Source: Anderseniella sp. (GTDB lineage: Bacteria > Pseudomonadota > Alphaproteobacteria > Rhizobiales > Aestuariivirgaceae). Taken from it: a stretch of 64,000 bases of DNA. The DNA lies in the NCBI GenBank assembly GCA_030626025.1, contig DAOUPT010000006.1:30767-94766 (forward strand), read 5' to 3'. How positions within the stretch are numbered: position 1 is the stretch's first letter; every line of letters starts with the position of its first letter. The notes under the pieces were generated by a model. That model saw only the letters and a program-made list of their open reading frames with translations. It was not told where the DNA came from and did not search any database. Both the position numbers and the translations under genes were made by a program. This document shows positions 1 to 6,578 of the stretch, one piece after another.

Positions 1-902
1 TTTTTAACCGGCAGCGTTTGAGGGGCAACCGTTTCAGGAGGCGTTGACACAACCACCTCATCACCGCCCGGCTGGATTTTTGTATCACCGGTTGGTAATT
101 TACTGGCTTTAGCAGCTTTTGGGTCCTGCTGTAAAACCGGAGCAGATTGCGGCGTTGGCAGGCTGGCCATTTTCTCACGCAATTTTGGCGGCAGTTCCAA
201 TTGAGTTTTCAGCGCCGGCGCTGCGAATACTGGTACCGCATCCGGTGTTTGCAGGACACGGGTTGGCGCATCGGCTTTGGAAACCACGATCAAAGGTTTG
301 TCCTTGGCATTGTCGGGCATCGCAATAAATATCGACTGCTTGGAGCGCACGGTCTTTTTGTTTTTTCCGGTTGCCTCGACAATGAGTTCATGGCTGCCCT
401 TTGGTACCAGTTGATCAGGTACAAAAACCCAGTCACCCTTGTCATTGGCTTTCGATGTGCCAATGACCTTGCCATTTAGTTTCAAGGAAACGTCAGCGCC
501 TGGTGCCGCTTTGCCAACCACCACAGCCCCGCCGTCTTCTTCAATGCGTACAATATCAAAAGTCGGGGCAACGACGCCAGATACAACCGGGTCCGGTTTT
601 GCCTCTTGCTTTTTCTCTTGCCTGGTTTGCGGCGGATTAAACTTGGGAGCCGTTGGTGCCTTGGCTTCAATTTTTTGTTTGGGTGGCAGACTGGCCAGTT
701 TTGTTACCGGTTTTTCAGGGGCCAATTTTTCAGGTACCGGCGTTTCTGTAGTCTTGATCTGCGGCTCGGGGATCACGAGTGGAGTTCTCTCAACCACAAC
801 CGGTATTTTTGAAGGCTGGTTCTTGGTTTGTTGCACCACAACCAGCCCTGCAAGTGTTGTCACCGACAGGCCTACAAAAACTATTAGTGGATTAACAGCC
901 AT
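1..902 (-). CDS. Envelope protein with N-terminal anchor and Ig-like domain (LysM-protein family), 3' end cut by window
   Basis: An open minus-strand frame runs from an ATG at 902 off the left edge, giving about 300 residues. An AGGTGAGAG ribosome binding site lies just upstream. The start MAVNPLIVFVGLSVTTLAGL is a single membrane anchor. A Pro/Lys-rich linker follows, then an Ig-like beta module around residues 125-185 (visible as VSLKLNGKVIGTSKANDKG and SHELIVEA), then another Pro/Ala-rich stretch. In Hyphomicrobiales a LysM peptidoglycan-binding protein of this layout commonly sits next to a LOG-family gene, as here. The LysM module itself would lie beyond the window edge and is not seen. 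The role is inferred as cell-wall or envelope attachment. No catalytic residues are visible in the part present. Confidence 0.75.
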   Translation of the reverse strand, partial: MAVNPLIVFVGLSVTTLAGLVVVQQTKNQPSKIPVVVERTPLVIPEPQIKTTETPVPEKLAPEKPVTKLASLPPKQKIEAKAPTAPKFNPPQTRQEKKQEAKPDPVVSGVVAPTFDIVRIEEDGGAVVVGKAAPGADVSLKLNGKVIGTSKANDKGDWVFVPDQLVPKGSHELIVEATGKNKKTVRSKQSIFIAMPDNAKDKPLIVVSKADAPTRVLQTPDAVPVFAAPALKTQLELPPKLREKMASLPTPQSAPVLQQDPKAAKASKLPTGDTKIQPGGDEVVVSTPPETVAPQTLPVK

Positions 903-1090
903 CCAAAATCTCTCACCTTGTGGCAGTTGGTCTGATCAAAGACCACCACCAGAATCTCTCCCCCCGTGTTTTGCAATTAAAGCATGTGAGGGCGGTTGGT
1001 TCAATACACATATGAGCAGCGATAAAAATGCCGCACTCTGGTGAATCGGGTGCTTGACGAAGGGCTGGCAAACAAGCCACAAGGGAATGT

Positions 1091-1690
1091 ATGGAAAAGA
1101 TTCGAAAATTATGTGTGTATTGCGGTTCAGGACCAGGTGTTGACCCGGAATATATGGCGGCAGCCAGAACCCTTGGCAAAGCAATGGCAAAAGCCGATAT
1201 TGGTCTGGTCTATGGCGGTGGCAGTCTGGGTCTGATGGGTGAAACAGCCAGAGCAGTGCTGGAGGCTGGTGGTCATGTCACCGGCATTATTCCTGAATTC
1301 CTGATCAAGCAGGAAATGATGCTTGAGGAGGTGCAGGACCTTGTGGTGACCACCAACATGCACGAGCGCAAAATGACCATGTTTGAAAGAGCTGATGGTT
1401 TTGTCGCCTTGCCAGGTGGCATTGGCACGCTGGAAGAACTGGTCGAGGTTTCAACCTGGGCTCAGTTAGGACAACACAACAAACCGATCATTGTTGCCAA
1501 TGTCAATGATTATTGGGGACCGTTTATCCAGCTGCTGGACCACATGCGTGAGGAACAATTTATCCGGGTTGGTATGGCGGTACATTTTGAAGTGGTAAAA
1601 ACCGCTAAAGACATTGTCCCCCGGTTCAAAACCCGCCTGCGTCAGCAAAGCCCGCAAGCTGTCGGAAAACCAATCGATAAATTCGCATAA
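1091..1690 (+). CDS. LOG-family (TIGR00730) Rossmann-fold protein, probable nucleoside 5'-monophosphate phosphoribohydrolase
   Basis: A 199-residue protein with the full LOG-family pattern: the N-terminal VYCGSGPGVDPEY, the Rossmann loop GGGSLGLMGETA near residue 40, and the signature PGGIGTLEE near residue 112, preceded by the conserved MHERK segment. Known LOG proteins cleave the N-glycosidic bond of AMP-type or cytokinin riboside monophosphates. The substrate in this bacterium is not evident from sequence. The ATG follows an AAGGGA site at a normal distance. It is transcribed away from the envelope gene and converges on the next gene with only 13 bases between the stops. Length is normal for the family. 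Confidence 0.9.
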   Translation: MEKIRKLCVYCGSGPGVDPEYMAAARTLGKAMAKADIGLVYGGGSLGLMGETARAVLEAGGHVTGIIPEFLIKQEMMLEEVQDLVVTTNMHERKMTMFERADGFVALPGGIGTLEELVEVSTWAQLGQHNKPIIVANVNDYWGPFIQLLDHMREEQFIRVGMAVHFEVVKTAKDIVPRFKTRLRQQSPQAVGKPIDKFA

Positions 1691-1703
1691 AACGCGATAC
1701 GCT

Positions 1704-2171
1704 TCAGGAAGCCGAAATCCGGGTTGCAACAATTGTCCCGTCCGGACGTGTTGCGCCCCAAAGGCCGAGCTTGCGTTTTTTCGATCGCTCCTGCTTGGCA
1801 AAATAGCGTGCCGGTGCGTTTGAAGAAGGAACGGCCCAACCGGCGTGAATCAATCCATAAGCCAGATCATACCCGCCTGCGGTGCAGGTGAATTTGCCCG
1901 ACGGGTTTTGGTTGCAAATAACATTTGCCCCGGCGACCAGGTCTTTCAGACCGGCAGTGGCCAGTACACCGCAATCCAGCGGGCGGTTTTTCCAGGTACA
2001 TGAGCTTCCCGGCTTGAGGCTGTGAATGTGATCAAGCCGCACGGTCTTGTTGTTGACTATCATTGTCGTGCTGTTGAGTACCCGCGGCGGGCCCGATATT
2101 GTTTCACCGGCATTAGCCGGAAAAGAGAAAAAAGACATGGCGACCACAATCGCAGCGAACAGTTGTTTCAT
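1704..2171 (-). CDS. Exported staphylococcal-nuclease-like protein with degenerate active site
   Basis: A 155-residue protein starting MKQLFAAIVVAMSFFSFPANA, a clear Sec signal peptide. GAGGTT upstream of the ATG at 2171 supports this start. The body follows the thermonuclease (SNase) fold order: RVLNSTTMIVNNKTVRLDHI corresponds to the usual DGDT...VRLxGID segment, and ERSKKRKLGLWG to the C-terminal helix. The acidic DGDT residues are replaced, and I do not see the usual catalytic Arg/Glu set, so nuclease activity is doubtful. Four Cys suggest disulfides. A strong terminator sits only about 20 bases upstream of the start, so expression needs read-through from the P460 gene or a promoter inside that gene. 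Confidence 0.7.
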   Translation of the reverse strand: MKQLFAAIVVAMSFFSFPANAGETISGPPRVLNSTTMIVNNKTVRLDHIHSLKPGSSCTWKNRPLDCGVLATAGLKDLVAGANVICNQNPSGKFTCTAGGYDLAYGLIHAGWAVPSSNAPARYFAKQERSKKRKLGLWGATRPDGTIVATRISAS

Positions 2172-2193
2172 ATGAACCTCAAAAAAAGACCAC

Positions 2194-2225
2194 AAAAAAC
2201 CCCCGGCGACACAAGGCCGCCGGAG
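2194..2225 (-). terminator. Rho-independent terminator after the CNPC-P460 gene
   Basis: Read on the minus strand, CTCCGGCG and CGCCGGGG form an 8-bp stem with one G-U pair and a 9-base loop, followed by G and six T. It lies about 28 bases after the stop of the P460 fusion gene and immediately before the ribosome binding site of the SNase-like gene. Confidence 0.75.
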
Positions 2226-2253
2226 GTGAATATAGTGTATTCGTTGGCAAGGT

Positions 2254-3477
2254 TTACTTGCGATACTCGTCCGGCAGGAACAACATGAAGTCGTTGTCTT
2301 CGCCACCTTCATGGCAATCGTGACAGAACTTCAATCCACCGGAGTTTTTACCCTTTGTAATGCCAAACAGATTGCCGCCCGGCATAATCATGGCATAACG
2401 CCAGTCACCGGTAGCCTTGTTCCAGCCCTTGGTCATTTTTTCCATCAGGAAAAGCGGACCCATTGTCGCCTGACCATTGCCGCCAACGGTAAAGCTTGGT
2501 TTGGCAAGCGTAGAGCCGGTTGGCATTTTGGTGGTTTTATCATAGCGGCCATAGGCTTTGGCACCAATCTTGTTGGCATAGTTTTGAACAAAACGTCCGC
2601 CATGGGTATCAGAGCGATAGCCGGTTTTGGAGAACCGTTTCCAGCCACCCCATTTTTTGGCCGACCAGTGACCGGTGCTGTTATAGGCCTTTTGCAGTTT
2701 TGGTTTCAGACAATCATACAAGGCATCCATTTCAGCCGCTGACAATTCAACTTCCGGCGCTGCTGCACAAGGGTTGCATGGATTTTTAGCCGCACAAGGG
2801 TTGCAAGGGTTGCAAGCTTTTTTGGCGGCACACGGGTTGCATGGGTTACACGGCTTTTTAGCGGCGCACGGGTTGCAAGGGTTGCAAGCTTTTTTGGCGG
2901 CACAGGGGTTGCAAGGGTTACAGGCTTTTTTAGCCGCACATGGGTTGCAAGGATTGCAGGCCTTTTTGGCTGCACAAGGATTACAGGCGGCAGCTTTTTT
3001 CATACGTGGCACGTAACAAGATGTCTTTGCCGCTGCACCGCCGCCGGCAGCACATGGGTTGCACGGATTGCAAGCGCCAGCCGCACACGGATTACAAGGA
3101 TTTTTAGCCGCACATGGGTTGCACGGGTTACAGGCTTTTTTAGCCGCACAAGGGTTGCACGGGTTACAGGTTTTTTTAGCTGCACAAGGGTTGCAAGGGT
3201 TACAGGCTTTTTTAGCTGCACAAGGATTGCAAGGGTTACAGGCTTTTTTAGCTGCACAAGGATTGCAAGGGTTACACGCCTTTTTAGCTGCACATGGATT
3301 GCAAGGGTTACAGGCCTTTTTGGCTGCGCACGGATTGCAGGGGCTGCATGAGGCAGCAAAAGCGCTGGGTAGATTTGAAACTGTTCCGACGGTCAGACCT
3401 ACTGCACCGGCCACCAGGCCAAGAGCAAGAGGTACAACCGCAGCTGTAGACAATAGTTGTTTTTTAAAGGATTTCAT
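2254..3477 (-). CDS. Exported Cys-rich CNPC-repeat protein fused to a cytochrome P460 domain
   Basis: A 407-residue protein. Residues 1-42 are a signal peptide. Residues 44-147 and 165-241 are two arrays of 12-residue repeats of the form [12 protein letters not shown], about 45 Cys in all, separated by a short spacer containing [11 protein letters not shown]. Residues about 242-407 match the cytochrome P460 family: GPLFLMEKM, the [12 protein letters not shown] strand, a Lys in AKPSF that could be the family's haem-crosslinking Lys, and CHDCH at 385-389 as the CxxCH haem c motif. P460 proteins are periplasmic haem proteins acting on hydroxylamine or NO. Whether this one does is unknown. The repeat arrays look like metal or thiol ligands. 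GGAGGGA precedes the ATG. A paralogue lacking the haem domain lies directly upstream. Family assignment of the haem domain is fairly sure; the role of the repeats is inference. Confidence 0.85.
   Translation of the reverse strand: MKSFKKQLLSTAAVVPLALGLVAGAVGLTVGTVSNLPSAFAASCSPCNPCAAKKACNPCNPCAAKKACNPCNPCAAKKACNPCNPCAAKKACNPCNPCAAKKTCNPCNPCAAKKACNPCNPCAAKNPCNPCAAGACNPCNPCAAGGGAAAKTSCYVPRMKKAAACNPCAAKKACNPCNPCAAKKACNPCNPCAAKKACNPCNPCAAKKPCNPCNPCAAKKACNPCNPCAAKNPCNPCAAAPEVELSAAEMDALYDCLKPKLQKAYNSTGHWSAKKWGGWKRFSKTGYRSDTHGGRFVQNYANKIGAKAYGRYDKTTKMPTGSTLAKPSFTVGGNGQATMGPLFLMEKMTKGWNKATGDWRYAMIMPGGNLFGITKGKNSGGLKFCHDCHEGGEDNDFMLFLPDEYRK
2755..2985 (-). repeat. Second tandem array of 36-bp coding repeats in the P460 fusion gene
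   Basis: Seven units encoding mostly [12 protein letters not shown], with shortened units at both ends (CNPCAAKKA first, then [10 protein letters not shown] and [10 protein letters not shown] last). The unit length is a multiple of three and free of stops in several frames, so the array throws up long spurious reading frames on both strands. Confidence 0.9.
3037..3348 (-). repeat. First tandem array of 36-bp coding repeats in the P460 fusion gene
   Basis: Nine units, the first reading [12 protein letters not shown] and most others [12 protein letters not shown], with one KKT variant and shortened or Gly-bearing units at the end ([22 protein letters not shown]). Neighbouring units differ by a few silent changes, consistent with expansion by duplication followed by drift. 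Confidence 0.9.
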
Positions 3478-3504
3478 TATTCCCTCCTGGACTGAGTTGA
3501 AAAA

Positions 3505-3529
3505 GGCAAACGAGGTGTTCCCGTTTGCC
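3505..3529. terminator. Bidirectional hairpin between the two CNPC-repeat genes
   Basis: GGCAAACG and CGTTTGCC pair perfectly over 8 bp around a 9-base loop. On the minus strand the stem is followed by TTTTTC; on the plus strand by GTTTTG and a T-run. It lies between the stop of the all-repeat gene (3550) and the start of the P460 fusion (3477), so it probably limits read-through from the first gene into the second. Confidence 0.65.
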
Positions 3530-3549
3530 CGTTTTGTTTTTTTATTTAC

Positions 3550-4035
3550 TTAGCTTGCTGAGCAAGGGTTTTTCTTTTTAGCCGCGCAAGGGTTGCACGG
3601 ATTGCACTTTTTGGCAGCGCATGGATTGCAAGGGTTGCAGGCTTTTTTAGCTGCACACGGGTTGCAAGGGTTGCAGGCTTTTTTAGCTGCACAGGGGTTG
3701 CAAGGATTACAGGCCGCTGCAACTTTTATGATGGCATCAGCATTTGGCAAGGAAGACTGACAAGGGTTTTTCTTTTTTGCTGCGCAAGGATTGCAAGGGT
3801 TACATTTTTTAGCCGCACAAGGGTTGCAAGGATTGCACTTTTTAGCTGCACATGGATTGCAGGGGTTACATTTTTTGGCTGCACAAGGATTGCAAGGATT
3901 ACAGGCCGATGCGGCAAAAACCATGTCGGCACTTGCGGTAAGGCCAGCCGTAAGAGCAATGCCTCCGGTTGCAAGGCCCAAAGCGATTGGTAATGCAGCG
4001 ACGGTTGAAAGCAGTTTTGTTTTGTTAGACTTCAT
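3550..4035 (-). CDS. Exported all-repeat CNPC Cys-rich protein
   Basis: A 161-residue protein with a signal peptide (residues 1 to about 43) whose sequence, MKSNKTKLLSTVAALPIALG, is clearly related to that of the P460 fusion. The mature part is almost only repeats. Residues 45-88 are four 11-residue [11 protein letters not shown] units ending in KNPC. A 16-residue spacer (QSSLPNADAIIKVAAA) follows, then residues 109-155 are four units of 12, 12, 11 and 12 residues ending in NPC. I count 26 Cys in about 118 mature residues. No known domain is recognised. The periodic Cys with Pro and Lys suggest a metal- or haem-related scaffold or a substrate for modification, by inference. GGAGGG lies 9 bases before the ATG. 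Confidence 0.8.
   Translation of the reverse strand: MKSNKTKLLSTVAALPIALGLATGGIALTAGLTASADMVFAASACNPCNPCAAKKCNPCNPCAAKKCNPCNPCAAKKCNPCNPCAAKKKNPCQSSLPNADAIIKVAAACNPCNPCAAKKACNPCNPCAAKKACNPCNPCAAKKCNPCNPCAAKKKNPCSAS
3571..3903 (-). repeat. Two tandem arrays of 33/36-bp coding repeats in the all-repeat CNPC gene
   Basis: The array at 3772-3903 has a 33-bp period and the array at 3571-3711 mostly a 36-bp period (one unit is 33 bp). The difference is the presence or absence of one Ala codon between units. The two arrays are separated by about 60 bp of non-repeat coding sequence. Confidence 0.85.
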
Positions 4036-4219
4036 GTTTCATTTCCCTCCGTTATGACACGGGATTTTGATTGAGTTGGTCTGCCGGAATTTACCCCCGG
4101 CGGCTTAATCGACACGATTACACTAGGGGCAATGGCAAAAATAGTGTTGTCAATTTCTGTAAAAACCCTTCACGTTAGTGTGAGTGTGGGCAAAGTTTTA
4201 GTGACTTTTCACTTTGCTT
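4036..4219 (-). promoter_or_regulatory. Probable promoter region of the CNPC-repeat genes
   Basis: A 184-bp AT-rich gap between the FGE-like gene and the first CNPC gene. On the minus strand it contains TTGACA (4148-4153 on plus) but no convincing -10 at 16-18 bp, so the exact promoter is not resolved. It may use an alternative sigma factor. Confidence 0.35.
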
Positions 4220-5074
4220 TCAGGGAGTTTCACGCACCAACCGAAAACCAACAAGAATATGTTTGAGAAAGTCAGGACGACTGTGACCTGCCGCTGTCCG
4301 GCAAACCCCGCACCCTTTGTCATCCCATGAGCCGCCTTTTACCCTGTGGCGGGCTGCTCCAACAGGAGTTGATGTCCATTCAAACACCTGTCCGGCTCCA
4401 TCAAGTAACCCGAAAGGGCTGGCCGCCTCCGGAAACATTCCAACCGCCAACGTGTCAAACGGCCCGTGGTCGTGGCTGTTGAGTTTTTCAGGCTGAAATA
4501 CATTGCCCCATGGAAAATAACGCCCGTCAGTTCCCCGCACAGCTTTTTCCCATTCTTTTTCACTGGGAAGTCGCCATTTTTGTCCGGTTTTTACCGACAA
4601 CCAGCCCGCATAAGCCTGCGCATCGCCAAAAGATATCAGCACCACCGGGTGATCGCGGCGTTTTGCCGGGGCCTGCCGACCGGCCCAATTATGCCTTTGG
4701 GCTCGTTTGTAGGGATGGATCAACCCGTAGCCAGCCCATGTATCGGCCCCGACCCAGGGGCGACGATGGCGGGTTTCAGACAGGAACAATTCATATTGGG
4801 CATTGGTAATGACGGTTCGGGTGATTTCAAATACCGGTAAAAATAACTCCTGGCGTTTGGCTTCACCATCATACCAACCCTGCTTGCGGGTTACAGAATG
4901 GCCATAAGCTTTTTCATCTAGTTGATAACCATATTCGCGCTCGGCGGCATTAGAACCGAAAATGAACTTTCCGGCCTTGACCATCACAACGTCAGGGGCT
5001 TCAAATGCAAACCCACAGGTTAAATTGGCCACCACGCTGATAAAAACACAGATGCTGGCAATTAAAACTCTCAC
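4220..5074 (-). CDS. Exported formylglycine-generating-enzyme-like (SUMF1/EgtB/NirV-type) protein
   Basis: A 284-residue protein with an N-terminal signal peptide (MRVLIASICVFISVVANLTC). The rest is an FGE-sulfatase domain: VMVKAGKFIFGSN at the start, RLPSEKEWEKAVRG with PWGN in the middle, GLLDGAGQVFEWT, and VKGGSWDDKGCGVCRTA ending in GFRLV. Members include sulfatase formylglycine-generating enzyme, EgtB and NirV. The last is linked to copper nitrite reductase, but its role is unsettled. The two Cys in the C-terminal GCGVCR segment could be the Cu-binding pair of FGE, though I cannot confirm the spacing. No sulfatase is encoded nearby. The GTG start overlaps the stop of the upstream gene (GTGA), implying translational coupling. 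Its position before two extremely Cys-rich exported proteins suggests these as possible substrates or partners. Confidence 0.75.
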   Translation of the reverse strand: MRVLIASICVFISVVANLTCGFAFEAPDVVMVKAGKFIFGSNAAEREYGYQLDEKAYGHSVTRKQGWYDGEAKRQELFLPVFEITRTVITNAQYELFLSETRHRRPWVGADTWAGYGLIHPYKRAQRHNWAGRQAPAKRRDHPVVLISFGDAQAYAGWLSVKTGQKWRLPSEKEWEKAVRGTDGRYFPWGNVFQPEKLNSHDHGPFDTLAVGMFPEAASPFGLLDGAGQVFEWTSTPVGAARHRVKGGSWDDKGCGVCRTAAGHSRPDFLKHILVGFRLVRETP

Positions 5075-5826
5075 GCAGTTTGCTGTATCGGCGCGGTGGC
5101 TTCCAGTGCGTTATTTACCGCTTCAACCTGGTCGACAATGTTAATCGGCAAAAATGAAGTCATCTCCAGTTTGCGGTCTTCGTAAATGTCTGTGCCCATA
5201 TGCAATGCGGCCCAGTTTTTCAGTGTCTTGTCACGCTCGAGCAACAAAGCCTCAATCTGGGGCCGGAACAATGCCAGCAACGCTGTCATCCATTGATTGG
5301 TCGCCAGACAAGGGAAGGTGTGATCCATTTTGAAATCATCAAGCATGGCAATGGTGTCTTGCGCCGTATAAAAGCTTTCATCGGTCACCCAGCGGTTGAC
5401 GGTGAACAGTGAAATCGGCTGGCCCGGCTTGTTCATTGCAATAGCAATCAAATGGGCCAGCGCATCATTGCCCGATGGAATGGTTGCCTCACCTTTATAA
5501 TCAATGGGCTTTAACCCTTTGGCCATACCTTTGGCCCGCAGGAATGTGTGAAAATGTCCATGCTCACCCCCTTCAGGCCGATGCGAGTGATAATAGTATT
5601 GAGAATGGGTCCCGCCGTCATAGACATCACCGGATGGATAATGATCAAACTCATAAAACGTGCCCTGATGGGCCAGACACTGACCAACAACATTGGCACT
5701 GGCTTTATCAAGCAACCGCTGACACTCGTTCACTATCTCACCGGCTTGCGCCATTTTCAAAAGACGGTCGCGGCTTTGCCCCGCTAACACAGCTTCAGTG
5801 TCAAACTTAATCGATGTAATACTCAT
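5071..5826 (-). CDS. His-rich conserved protein of unknown function
   Basis: A 251-residue soluble protein with no signal peptide or membrane segment. I do not recognise it with confidence; from memory it may belong to an uncharacterised DUF family (perhaps DUF6969, unverified). The striking part is the segment near residues 80-105 with YYYHSHR, then EHGHFHTFLR: five His in a short stretch, typical of a metal site. A Tyr/Asp-rich strand (YEFDHYPSGDVYD) lies just before. The ATG at 5826 is chosen because GGAGAT lies six bases upstream; an upstream in-frame start at 5958 has no such site. The stop overlaps the GTG of the FGE-like gene, so the two are an operon and probably act together. Confidence 0.7.
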   Translation of the reverse strand: MSITSIKFDTEAVLAGQSRDRLLKMAQAGEIVNECQRLLDKASANVVGQCLAHQGTFYEFDHYPSGDVYDGGTHSQYYYHSHRPEGGEHGHFHTFLRAKGMAKGLKPIDYKGEATIPSGNDALAHLIAIAMNKPGQPISLFTVNRWVTDESFYTAQDTIAMLDDFKMDHTFPCLATNQWMTALLALFRPQIEALLLERDKTLKNWAALHMGTDIYEDRKLEMTSFLPINIVDQVEAVNNALEATAPIQQTA

Positions 5827-5975
5827 GGCCTGATCTCCTAACAGATTTACAATGTGGCGCGAAAACAACGATTGTTCAAGACTTTGTGAATATGCCCACA
5901 CATTTCGCCAACCCTGCCTGCTCGCTATGTCGGCAACATTGATCTGGCGCACTATCACCGATATTTGAACAGACG

Positions 5976-6443
5976 TTAAACCGGATACCCCGTCCAGGGT
6001 TTAACCGTCCGCAACGCGAGGGAAGATTGTATCCGCGCAACATTAGGCAATCGGGCCAGCCGCTCGCGGTGGATTTCTTCATAATGCCGGGTTGAACGGG
6101 CAGCGATTCGCAACATGTAATCAGCCTGACCGGACATCAAATGGCATTGCAGAATTTCCGGAATGGCGTTGACTGCTTTTTCGAACTCTTCAAGCTCTCC
6201 CTCACTTAACCGGGTCAGTGACACCTCGACAAAAAACTCCATAGGATAACCAATCACATGCCGGTCCAGTATTGCCTCATAACCAAGAATGGCTCCAGCT
6301 TCCTCCAGCAACCTGATGCGGCGGTGGCAGGCCGAGGTCGAAAGCCCGGCCTTGTCGGCCAGAATGTTCAGCGACTGACGGCTATCGCGCTGCAGCATCG
6401 AAAGGAGCATCTTATCGATTTTATCGAATTTGTCTAATTTCAT
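5976..6443 (-). CDS. Lrp/AsnC-family transcriptional regulator
   Basis: A 155-residue regulator with an N-terminal winged helix (DKIDKMLLSMLQRDSRQSL, then LSTSACHRRIRLLEEAG) and a C-terminal Lrp/AsnC ligand-binding domain ending in TVKPWTGYPV. It is divergent from alanine dehydrogenase across a 135-bp AT-rich gap. This is the usual arrangement for an Lrp-type activator of ald that responds to alanine or other amino acids. It does not appear to belong to the CNPC locus, although it shares the strand, because about 150 bp separate it from the His-rich gene. Confidence 0.9.
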   Translation of the reverse strand: MKLDKFDKIDKMLLSMLQRDSRQSLNILADKAGLSTSACHRRIRLLEEAGAILGYEAILDRHVIGYPMEFFVEVSLTRLSEGELEEFEKAVNAIPEILQCHLMSGQADYMLRIAARSTRHYEEIHRERLARLPNVARIQSSLALRTVKPWTGYPV

Positions 6444-6578
6444 CCGGTTTAGATAGCATAAATTAGAAAAATTTACAAAAAAATCGACATTCCACAGGCA
6501 ACTTCCGAATTTTTTTTCAAAAGATTTTCCCTATGCTCGGGCAATCATTTTCATGCGACCATGCAACGGAGAAAAGAC
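6444..6578. promoter_or_regulatory. Divergent lrp-ald control region
   Basis: An AT-rich gap containing an inverted repeat TAAATT-5-AATTTA at 6459-6475, just upstream of the regulator start, and long A/T runs. AT-rich imperfect palindromes are typical Lrp-family sites. GGAGAAAAG upstream of the ATG at 6579 sets the ald start. Confidence 0.45.

Noticed and set aside
439..1044. 201-codon plus-strand frame near the left edge
   Set aside because: It is antisense to the envelope-protein gene, which has a ribosome binding site, membrane anchor and Ig-like module. The plus frame has no recognisable protein features.
2774..3553. Long plus-strand reading frames rich in [12 protein letters not shown] across the CNPC arrays
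   Set aside because: They are antisense readings of a 36-bp repeat with no stops in several frames. The minus-strand frame has signal peptides, a strong ribosome binding site and a recognisable haem domain.
2755..3903. CRISPR-like periodic repeats of about 36 bp
   Set aside because: The repeats are directly tandem with no unique spacers, keep the reading frame and encode the Cys-repeat proteins.
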